From: Flammeovirga pectinis
GTDB lineage: Bacteria > Bacteroidota > Bacteroidia > Cytophagales > Flammeovirgaceae
Length of the DNA stretch: 60,977 nt
Direction: 5' to 3'
NCBI RefSeq assembly: GCF_003970675.1
Contig: NZ_CP034564.1
Location: 1-60,977, forward strand
Shown: piece after piece, positions 54,856 to 60,977 of the stretch
Numbering within the stretch: position 1 is the stretch's first letter
Layout: each line of letters starts with the position of its first letter
The notes under the pieces: model-generated
The model's input: only the letters and a program-made list of their open reading frames with translations
What the model was told of the DNA's origin: nothing
Database searches by the model: none
Program-made: the position numbers and the translations under genes

Positions 54856-55875
54856 ATGAATTTTAATAATTACATTGGAATAGATATTTCAAAAGGTAAA
54901 CTAGATTTAGCAGTATTAAATCAAGAGGGTGAACTAATTTTATATCAATGTTTGAATGATAAAAAATCAATTATAAAATGTTTAGGAAAAGTATTTAAAG
55001 AATCAAATCTATCAAAAGAAGACACTTTAATTATAGCAGAAAGTAGTGGGCATTACATTAATCCCCTTATATGGTCTATCATATCTGAAAATTATCTATT
55101 ATGGATAGAAGATGGTTATCAAATAGCTAATAGTCAAGGAATAAGGAGGGGTAAAAATGATGAAAAAGATGCTGAAATGATAGCTATTTATGGTAAACGA
55201 TTTTCGGATAGATGTCAACTAGTAAAAGCAAGTTCAGAATGTATTGAAAACCTCGCTTATCTCAATTCAGAACGAGAACTTTTAACAAAAGAGATGGTAA
55301 AGTTTGATCAGCAACTTACTGACCATAAGAAGTATGTGAAACCTAGTTTCTATCTGTCAAGAAAGAAAAGATATACTGAACTTATAGCAAATTTGAAAAC
55401 ACATATTTCTGAAATAGAACAGGAAATGGAAAAGCTTATTGAAAATGAACCTAAGCTATCACATTATGCGAAATTACTTCGATCTATACCAGGTATTGGA
55501 AAACAAGTTTCTATCGCTACTATTATTGCAACAAAAGGCTTTACAAAATTTACTGATCCTAGAAAATTTGCGTGTCACGTTGGTGTAGTACCTTTTGAAT
55601 ACAAATCAGGGAGTAGTATTAGATCAGCTCATAAAATATCCCAGAGAGCGAATAAAAAGATGAAATCCCTTTTCCATTTAGCCTCACTTGTTGTGATTCA
55701 GCTAGAAGGAGAATTTAAAGAATATTATCTTCGAAAACAGAAAGAAGGTAAAAATAAAATGTCAATAATTAATGCAATAAGGGGAAAGTTAATTCATAGA
55801 GCTTTTGCTGTAATAAAAAGAAATGAACCCTATACAAAAGAATTTAAACCTTCATTTCAAAATTGTACTAATTAA
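54856..55875 (+). CDS. IS110-family recombinase (DEDD/serine transposase)
   Basis: Full-length 339-residue recombinase with the DEDD start YIGIDISKGKLDLAV, KNDEKDAEMIA, and the C-terminal SIPGIGKQVSIATII and FACHVGVVPFEYKSGSS regions. It differs from copy 1 at a few residues and by a two-residue insertion (KQKEGKNKM). The stop lies inside the right end of the IS. That right end also supplies the C-terminal codons of the opposing pseudogene. Confidence 0.93.
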   Translation: MNFNNYIGIDISKGKLDLAVLNQEGELILYQCLNDKKSIIKCLGKVFKESNLSKEDTLIIAESSGHYINPLIWSIISENYLLWIEDGYQIANSQGIRRGKNDEKDAEMIAIYGKRFSDRCQLVKASSECIENLAYLNSERELLTKEMVKFDQQLTDHKKYVKPSFYLSRKKRYTELIANLKTHISEIEQEMEKLIENEPKLSHYAKLLRSIPGIGKQVSIATIIATKGFTKFTDPRKFACHVGVVPFEYKSGSSIRSAHKISQRANKKMKSLFHLASLVVIQLEGEFKEYYLRKQKEGKNKMSIINAIRGKLIHRAFAVIKRNEPYTKEFKPSFQNCTN

Positions 55876-57007
55876 AGACCAAAATACTTGCTTTTACCAT
55901 AAGAGAAACGGCCCTGATCTTGAGTTGGTTGATTTGGGATTTTAAAATTATCCCAAAAGTTTTTATTCTCATTTAAATTTTTTATATAAACTGCTTTATT
56001 TCTATTTAAATAAAAGTCATCTGATAATACCTGTTTCTTTATATTTAGGGGTATCCACACTCTCTCGTCTATTATTTCTTCATCTATTTTTTCAATAAGG
56101 TTATAACCTTTGTATGAACAAATCTTTTTTGAATAAACAACCTCATATGTATCTTCAAAGGATTTGTTATAGAAAGTTGTCATGACAATTTCTGAAGAGT
56201 TATATTTTAAAGGGTAGAGTTCTCCATTTTCTTTATAAGTACTTTTAGCAATTAGAGATTGTTTTTTAGCGTCAAAAACTCTATAGTTTATTTCTTTTAA
56301 AATAGCATAGTCATAGGTACTAATTGTATAGATAGTATAGTCAGTAAAAAAAGGATTGATTCTCTTTTTTGGTTCTACTTTAATTTCATAATATTCCTCA
56401 TTATTCATTAAAGTAATTTTATATTTATTAAAAATGCCATTAAATATAGATTTGTTAAATGATACTGATACGGTTGGATTTGATAAATTCAGTTTAGTAC
56501 TTTCTACCGTAAAATGTGAACTATTAAACGGGAAATAGGAATTATATCTTATTTGAGAATCAATACATTCATAATAAGCGTGATCATAGGAGTAATATAA
56601 TTTACCAAAATATTCAATGTCAAGTTTTAATTTGTTATTCCTAGTTATTTTTTGATGTTTATAATAATCACGTTGATGATACGATAAATCATAATTCCTT
56701 TTTAAATTTTCTATTACTTTGTTGATAACATGTTTTGCAAAGTCACCATCAGCGTAGATCATCAATTCATTTAATGTTATCTCTGAAGGTTTCAAGTTAA
56801 AATCACTATTACTACCATCAAAGTTGATTTCTCTTTTTTCATAACCACTTGAAGAAAGTAATAGCGTATCTCCTACATTGATTGACAATTCATAATTACC
56901 ATTTTCATCACAGACAGTTCCTTCTTGTGTTCCTTTAATTTTAAGTAGGCAATAACTAACAGGAGTACTGTCAAATTCATTTAAGACCTTTCCTTTTGTA
57001 TATTGAC
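55872..57007 (-). pseudogene. CarboxypepD_reg-like second half of a split exported protein, 3' end replaced by IS110
   Basis: The frame runs KGKVLNEFDSTPVSYCLLKI, GTVCDENGNYELSINVG, then a long beta-rich region with no enzyme motif, and ends QGRFSYGKSKYFGL-stop. The last about 12 residues are encoded by the IS110 right end, so the true C-terminus is lost. It has no start of its own. It joins the esterase-like gene upstream if one A is added to the A7 run (minus strand) at 57008-57014. Confidence 0.75.
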
Positions 57008-58251
57008 TTTTTTTCCTGACTACTTTTACTATTGTTTAATAGAGGATATGAATACTTAATTGAAGAAGTATCAAATTGAATATTTTCCTTCTCAATAGAA
57101 TGCATAGGACTGATCTCTTTGTGGAATATTAAAACATCAAATACTTCTGACCATTTTCCTATCATAGGAGAGTATTCAATACTAGAAGAAGAAAAAATAC
57201 TATCTTTTAGGTGATAATTATTAAGATTAATGATTTTAATATCATCCAATTCATTAGAATAGCTTTTTTCAAGTGCCCCATTCGAACTTAACTTTATTTC
57301 CTTAGCCTCATTTAAATCTTCAAACCAATATTTATAACTTCCAACTCTTCCTGTATGCCCAATAGTGATTACATCTTCACCAACCTCTTCGACAATTTCC
57401 CCTCCCATAGGGTTAAATTCCCTTATCTCATCATTTTCAAAGCTAGAAAAACTTTTAGCAAAATGTGCAGAAGCACCCCAACAGATTATCTTCGTTTGCG
57501 GATATTTTTTAGCATAGTAAAGAACATTTTTAGCCATTTGAATATCTCTTGGATTACACATTTTGGCTTTAAAATCTTTTTCCTGAATATCAAACACTCC
57601 AGATTTCAGTATCAATAGATACTCTTTATAATTTTCTAATCCTTGTAAAAAAAAATCATCTCCATCTACAAGCTTACTAAGTTTATCTATTTCTGATAGA
57701 TATGTCTCAAAAGAGTACTCTTTAAACGGATGCCCCCCTTCATTAATCACTCTATTAAAAATGTAAAAGAAGCTTTCCCAATTTTTGATAGTTTCTTTTG
57801 ATATATACGCCTTTAAAGAATCAACGAAATTTGAGTACATAAAATCCGAAGAGAAATTAAGATCAAAACCACCAACTTTAAATTGCTCTTTTTCCTTCTC
57901 TAAATAATCTAACAAGGGTTGAAACTCACCGGAATGTGACCACACAGGAAATATGGCATCAGATAAATTTTCTCTATAATCAACCGAAGCATTAGAAATA
58001 ACACCTAAGTCAATAAATCCAGATTCAAAAAGTATTAAATTAAACCCTTTTTCTTGGTGTAAAAATTTTACAATTTTTGTGTTTGTTTTTATTACATTCC
58101 CTTCACGGTGTGACATTTCACCTAAAAGCACAATACGTTTATCTCCAATTAAGTTTTCTATTTCAGATTTAAAAGAAGAAAGAGTGTCTTGAGAAAATAA
58201 ATCAGTAAATGGTAAAAGCGTAACAAAAACAAGAAGAATGTAACTCTTCAT
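56977..58251 (-). CDS. erythromycin esterase-like exported protein (5' part of a frameshifted fusion)
   Basis: Protein of 424 residues. Signal peptide SYILLVFVTLLPFTDLFS, then the erythromycin-esterase-type domain with GDKRIVLLGEMSHREGNV (His/Glu site), LILFESGF, GGFDLNFSSDFM and IICWGASAHFAKSF. These metal-independent hydrolase-like proteins are widespread in Bacteroidota and mostly not antibiotic-resistance enzymes. After PLLNNSKSSQEKK the frame shifts in a homopolymer and stops soon after; the CarboxypepD_reg-like half follows in the next frame. The esterase domain itself is complete. Confidence 0.78.
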   Translation of the reverse strand: MKSYILLVFVTLLPFTDLFSQDTLSSFKSEIENLIGDKRIVLLGEMSHREGNVIKTNTKIVKFLHQEKGFNLILFESGFIDLGVISNASVDYRENLSDAIFPVWSHSGEFQPLLDYLEKEKEQFKVGGFDLNFSSDFMYSNFVDSLKAYISKETIKNWESFFYIFNRVINEGGHPFKEYSFETYLSEIDKLSKLVDGDDFFLQGLENYKEYLLILKSGVFDIQEKDFKAKMCNPRDIQMAKNVLYYAKKYPQTKIICWGASAHFAKSFSSFENDEIREFNPMGGEIVEEVGEDVITIGHTGRVGSYKYWFEDLNEAKEIKLSSNGALEKSYSNELDDIKIINLNNYHLKDSIFSSSSIEYSPMIGKWSEVFDVLIFHKEISPMHSIEKENIQFDTSSIKYSYPLLNNSKSSQEKKSIYKRKGLK

Positions 58252-58399
58252 TATTTTCGAATTAATATTTAGTTTTTGTAAATTTTATATTTTAAGTAAC
58301 AATTTGCTGTTGTTTTCATAATTATATAATAATTTTGTTGCAATAAAAATATATAACAGAATAAATTACTGATTTCTAACAATTAACCCTAATTTTCTA
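58252..58399. other. promoter region of the esterase-like gene
   Basis: AT-rich, noncoding, upstream of the start at 58251. No clear operator is visible. Confidence 0.4.
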
Positions 58400-58515
58400 G
58401 GTTCTGTTGTAAAGATTCCTGTTTTGAGTAAATTGTTATCTTTGATCCATACAATCATCCACATCTATCAATTTAAAGGTCAACGTTTCCAAAAAGAAAT
58501 CATTTTAGAGCATGT
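58400..58515 (+). pseudogene. IS6 left-end remnant
   Basis: GGTTCTGTTGTAAAG resembles the IS6 end, and FKGQRFQKEIILEHVW matches the transposase N-terminus (FKGQRFPQEIILHAVY). The rest is missing. Confidence 0.6.
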
Positions 58516-58557
58516 TTGGAACAAATCTTTCATACTTTATCGATCAACATTGTGATA

Positions 58558-58793
58558 CTAGCGAGATAAATAAAGCACATGTGTGATTGAGGTAATCTTT
58601 CGTAATCTGCGGAAAAAGTTAAGCCAAGCAAATGATCTTTCTACTTGCCACCTTTTGAATTCAGGAATAAATCCTTTCTCTTTTTTTGATGGAGGTCTTT
58701 GTTTGGTTTCTACAGAAAATCCATATAAAATTTTTTTCTTAAAAAGACCCCATAAGCTTTGTCCCCTTTTATAGAGGTCCCTCCATCACACCA
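58558..58793 (-). pseudogene. IS5-family transposase C-terminal fragment
   Basis: One minus-strand frame reads WCDGGTSIKGDKAYGVFLRK, then FSVETKQRPPSKKEKGFIPE, then FKRWQVERSFAWLNFFRRLR and a stop at 58558. The RWQVERSFAWL motif holds the catalytic Glu of IS5-type enzymes. It is unlike the intact IS5 transposase at 17489. Confidence 0.75.
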
Positions 58794-58954
58794 ACGGAAA
58801 AGAGATATTTCAATTTGTAACAACCCTAATATCAATGTATTATAGGAGTATTTTAATATTATTTTAGATATTGTAAAAAAACCAATTTCTAAGTATTAAC
58901 CCAAGACTGCAATACCCTATTACTTAAAAAGTGCAGCACTAATCGAAATTAAAT

Positions 58955-59197
58955 TTAACTAGTATTTACTTTTACTCCGTTAGGGTATTCAACCGTTATT
59001 TTTTGCTCAACAGGATTAGATAGAGAGAAGGGAATAAATTGAGCGGGTAAGTCGATATTTTTTTTACCACGAAACTTGGTTACCCAATAACTGAAAGTAG
59101 GTACTTTTATTGAATGAAGTTCGCAATAGGCTTTTTGAGTTAAACCACTTTCTTTCCATGCTGCTAAATGAGCAGACATCTCTTCTTTTTTTGACAT
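58955..59197 (-). CDS. tnpA: IS66-type accessory protein TnpA, remnant of an IS66 element
   Basis: Helix-turn-helix protein of 80 residues with the IS66 OrfA pattern (HLAAWKESGLTQKAYCELHS, FSYWVTKFR). TnpB and the large TnpC transposase are absent, so only this piece of the IS remains. It may be translated but cannot move the element. Confidence 0.75.
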   Translation of the reverse strand: MSKKEEMSAHLAAWKESGLTQKAYCELHSIKVPTFSYWVTKFRGKKNIDLPAQFIPFSLSNPVEQKITVEYPNGVKVNTS

Positions 59198-59275
59198 AAT
59201 TTTTTAAGTTTGATTATGTCGTAAAATTAATGCGTGGGATTATAGGATGATAGATGGAGTTGCCCGACTGCTTAC

Positions 59276-59597
59276 CAATAATCAAAATTGATGACTTCAT
59301 AATATATATATCTTCGTTAGATGCAATAATAAAAAACTAAAAATAATACTTAATCAGTCCTTTAAATAGTTGAAATTTAACTATTTAAAGAAAAAACATA
59401 AAAGTCTCATGAAATGATTTCAAGTATAGTTAACAGATTTAAATACACTTGTTGTGATTTTAAATATTATGCAAATTGGATATGTTAACTTATTAAAAAT
59501 AACTAAGGCCAACTAAAATAAAACTGAAAAGACTGAGTCTATTTATTACTTTTTATCTCTACTATCTTCATGTCATATAAATGGCGAGGAGGTTTTA
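59276..59597 (+). promoter_or_regulatory. leader region of the sdp-like operon (repeat copy 2)
   Basis: About 320 noncoding bases closely matching 37299-37612, ending in GAGGAGGTTTTA. That is a strong Shine-Dalgarno-like sequence of a kind uncommon in this phylum, 9 bp before a small ORF. Promoter and any regulatory RNA structure must lie here. Confidence 0.75.
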
Positions 59598-59600
59598 TTG

Positions 59601-59672
59601 ATGCAGAAGTATTATAGCAATAAAAAAAACAAAATCAATTATCTAACTTCAACCTATTACTTAACGTTATGA
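59601..59672 (+). CDS. 23-residue leader ORF coupled to the sdpC-like gene
   Basis: MQKYYSNKKNKINYLTSTYY followed by LTL and a TGA that overlaps the sdpC-like ATG by 4 nt. It sits under the strong GAGGAGG site. It probably serves translational coupling: ribosomes load here and reinitiate on the toxin gene. Confidence 0.5.
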   Translation: MQKYYSNKKNKINYLTSTYYLTL

Positions 59673-60400
59673 TTAAACTAAGCATAATTCTATCTAAGAA
59701 TTACATTTTCGTATCTCTTTTAATAACTAGTTTATTAGTTACAACAACTAGTTGTCAAACTAATCAAAGCGAGATTAAAGTGACAGTATCTAAAACTGGC
59801 GAAACTCTTTTTAGAGAGATATTATTAATGGAAAATACAGATGGGGAACTCTATAATAATATACCGGAATATTCTAATATTCTAAATATTTTAGAGTATC
59901 AAACAGCAGAAGAAAAAACAGAAAGACATAAATTCAATCAATATATTATTGATGGAATTAATCAATTAGATCCTGATTTTTTTGATAGATTTAAGAAAAC
60001 AATAGATAGCAATGATCCGTATTTAATAACCAGCGAAATTAGAATGGGAGCTAAATTATTAACAACGGTAGCACTAATAGATGAAAAATATGGTAATAGT
60101 ATAGAAAAGCTGCAAGAAGCCTTAAAAGGTGAGAATGTTGATTTATCTAACCCGGAAAGTATAGATAACTTTCTTTCTAAAATCGAATCGACGGTTAATG
60201 AATCAAACTCTAGAGTAAATAAAGAGGCTTGTATCGCTGTGGTTGGGGTATTAGCATTGGCAGTTGCTGCAGCTGCTGCAATTGTATATACACTATTTTG
60301 GGTTATTTCGGAACAAAGTATGAGTGCAATGAGGTTTAATACTAATGAATTGAACCTCATGAATGATAAGATTGTATTATCAATAATAAACAATTACTAA
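59669..60400 (+). CDS. sdpC: SdpC-like toxin precursor
   Basis: Protein of 243 residues. The N-terminal signal (YIFVSLLITSLLVTTTSC, possibly lipoprotein Cys 29) is followed by a helical, charged part. A strongly hydrophobic segment at 187-213 starts at Cys188 (ACIAVVGVLALAVAAAAAIV), and a short tail ends the protein. In Bacillus the active SDP toxin is cut from a hydrophobic C-terminal part of SdpC, so this segment is the likely toxin. It has one Cys, where SDP has two. It is followed within 1 nt by sdpA-like and sdpB-like genes, which supports the call. Confidence 0.72.
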   Translation: MIKLSIILSKNYIFVSLLITSLLVTTTSCQTNQSEIKVTVSKTGETLFREILLMENTDGELYNNIPEYSNILNILEYQTAEEKTERHKFNQYIIDGINQLDPDFFDRFKKTIDSNDPYLITSEIRMGAKLLTTVALIDEKYGNSIEKLQEALKGENVDLSNPESIDNFLSKIESTVNESNSRVNKEACIAVVGVLALAVAAAAAIVYTLFWVISEQSMSAMRFNTNELNLMNDKIVLSIINNY

Positions 60401-60401
60401 C

Positions 60402-60932
60402 ATGAGATTATCTGGTATCGATGCACAAAAAATTAACATCAGATTTATATTAATACTTCTCTTATTCGTATATTTTGTACTTTTAATTTTTTTTGTGTCT
60501 ATACCAGATAATACTATTATAAGTGATTCAATATTCAAAAAAAACATTGCTTCTATATCTCCTCAAGGTTGGGGATTTTTCACAAAAAGCCCTAGGGAAG
60601 AATTAATATACTTATACAATTCAAATTTTGAGAGAATCGACTTTAATAATTCAAGCCCTAAAAACTTTTTTGGTATAAAGAGATATAGCAGAGCTTTAAG
60701 TCGAGAGGTTTCTATTCTTGCTTCAAATGTAAATGATAGCGTATGGACAGAAGGAAAAGGAATTCAAATTTTTATAAAAGAAGAACGAATAATTGATATA
60801 AAAGATGATAGAATAAAGCACATAAAAAAAGGAGAGTATTATTTAGTTAAATATAATTTACCTCCATGGGCACTTAGTAAGGTTACGTCAAAAGATATGA
60901 TTCCATATAAAATATGTCATATTAAAATGTAA
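60402..60932 (+). CDS. sdpA: SdpA-family toxin maturation protein
   Basis: Protein of 176 residues with one N-terminal transmembrane segment (about 14-33). The family motif ISPQGWGFFTKSPREE is at residues 52-67, and the end is predicted to be beta-rich. SdpA acts with SdpB in SDP maturation in Bacillus. The gene starts 1 nt after the sdpC-like stop and ends 4 nt before the sdpB ATG. Confidence 0.82.
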   Translation: MRLSGIDAQKINIRFILILLLFVYFVLLIFFVSIPDNTIISDSIFKKNIASISPQGWGFFTKSPREELIYLYNSNFERIDFNNSSPKNFFGIKRYSRALSREVSILASNVNDSVWTEGKGIQIFIKEERIIDIKDDRIKHIKKGEYYLVKYNLPPWALSKVTSKDMIPYKICHIKM

Positions 60933-60936
60933 TCTA

Positions 60937-60977
60937 ATGGAAACTATATATAAATGGATATATAATAGATCTAACAA
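60937..60977 (+). CDS. sdpB: SdpB-like protein, 5' part (continues at base 1)
   Basis: The ATG at 60937 opens METIYKWIYNRSN. The last two bases plus base 1 make AAG, and the frame goes on from base 2 (QYINNIYGLTRSIIAFGTLI) without a stop. This is the start of the 299-residue SdpB-like protein described at 1-859. Confidence 0.85.
   Translation, partial: METIYKWIYNRSN

Larger units (their letters stand above)
54623..55906 (+). mobile_element. IS110-family element, copy 2 (about 1.28 kb)
   Basis: Same ends as copy 1 (ACCTTAGATTAGCAG left, ACCATAAGAGA right). The left flank is a Tn3-type terminus. The right flank keeps only AACG of that terminus before the esterase pseudogene, so a deletion followed the insertion. 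Confidence 0.85.

Noticed and set aside
56977-58251. Macrolide-resistance gene
   Set aside because: Only the broad esterase fold is seen, the gene is part of a frameshifted exported fusion, and most family members in this phylum are not resistance enzymes.
59962-60393. 143-codon minus-strand frame
   Set aside because: Shadow of the sdpC-like gene; the plus frame fits the operon and has the signal and toxin segments.
1-60977. CRISPR array, tRNA or rRNA genes
   Set aside because: No regularly spaced direct repeats with unique spacers of the right size, and no recognisable tRNA or rRNA sequence were found by reading.

Overview
The window reads as one complete circular plasmid of about 61 kb from an AT-rich member of the Bacteroidota, most likely a marine Cytophagales of Flammeovirga type. 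The genus is an inference; the phylum rests on a GLPGLI protein, a T9SS-type C-terminus on a subtilase, CarboxypepD_reg/outer-membrane barrel proteins, and Rep/ParA/ParB of Bacteroidota type. Circularity is supported because an sdpB-like frame opening at base 2 without a start codon continues in frame from an ATG at 60937, so the two ends of the window meet inside one gene.

Layout. 59276-1581 (across the junction): SdpC/SdpA/SdpB-like toxin operon plus a CPBP membrane protease. 1582-9276: pile of degraded mobile elements (a 270-bp Tn3-derived miniature element, a resolvase pseudogene, a MITE, ISL3 and IS6 copies) with two lipoprotein genes. 9277-13576: serine resolvase, a modular lipoprotein with a small membrane partner, then a secreted HExxH metalloprotease followed at once by two TIMP-like proteins. 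13620-18313: an IS110 copy, IS6, a second modular lipoprotein with a small membrane partner, and an IS5 transposase. 18400-22679: a GC-richer patch with a large attC-like hairpin, then an HNH nuclease, an arginine/agmatine deiminase-type enzyme, an unknown protein, a DEDDh exonuclease and a membrane protein. 22769-26245: plasmid core with ParB, ParA (with an HTH domain), operator repeats, iterons and Rep. 27331-30032: a self-contained element with a PD-(D/E)XK-like nuclease and an XRE controller, bounded by about 275-bp inverted arms that carry hairpins with compensatory base changes. 30115-36545: an ISL3 copy split by a 4.6-kb Tn3-family transposon carrying a Fic gene. 36546-43619: IS4, IS6 and ISL3 wreckage, a decayed peptide operon and a subtilisin-like protease operon. 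43934-54008: a peptide export and modification cluster (double-glycine peptide, C39 ABC exporter, thioredoxin-like protein, LanC-like protein, glycosyltransferase, GLPGLI protein, outer-membrane barrel). 54009-59200: nested mobile-element junctions, a second IS110 copy and a frameshifted erythromycin-esterase-like gene.

Theme. The plasmid carries several apparently competitive or defensive modules: Sdp-like toxin, GG-leader peptide, metalloprotease with putative inhibitors, modular lipoproteins with small membrane partners, and an orphan nuclease with controller. Dense insertion sequences have broken many neighbouring genes. The two IS110 copies lie in the terminal inverted repeats of Tn3-type elements. 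Their noncoding left ends fold into a bridge-RNA-like structure whose loops match both that target and the element's own ends.
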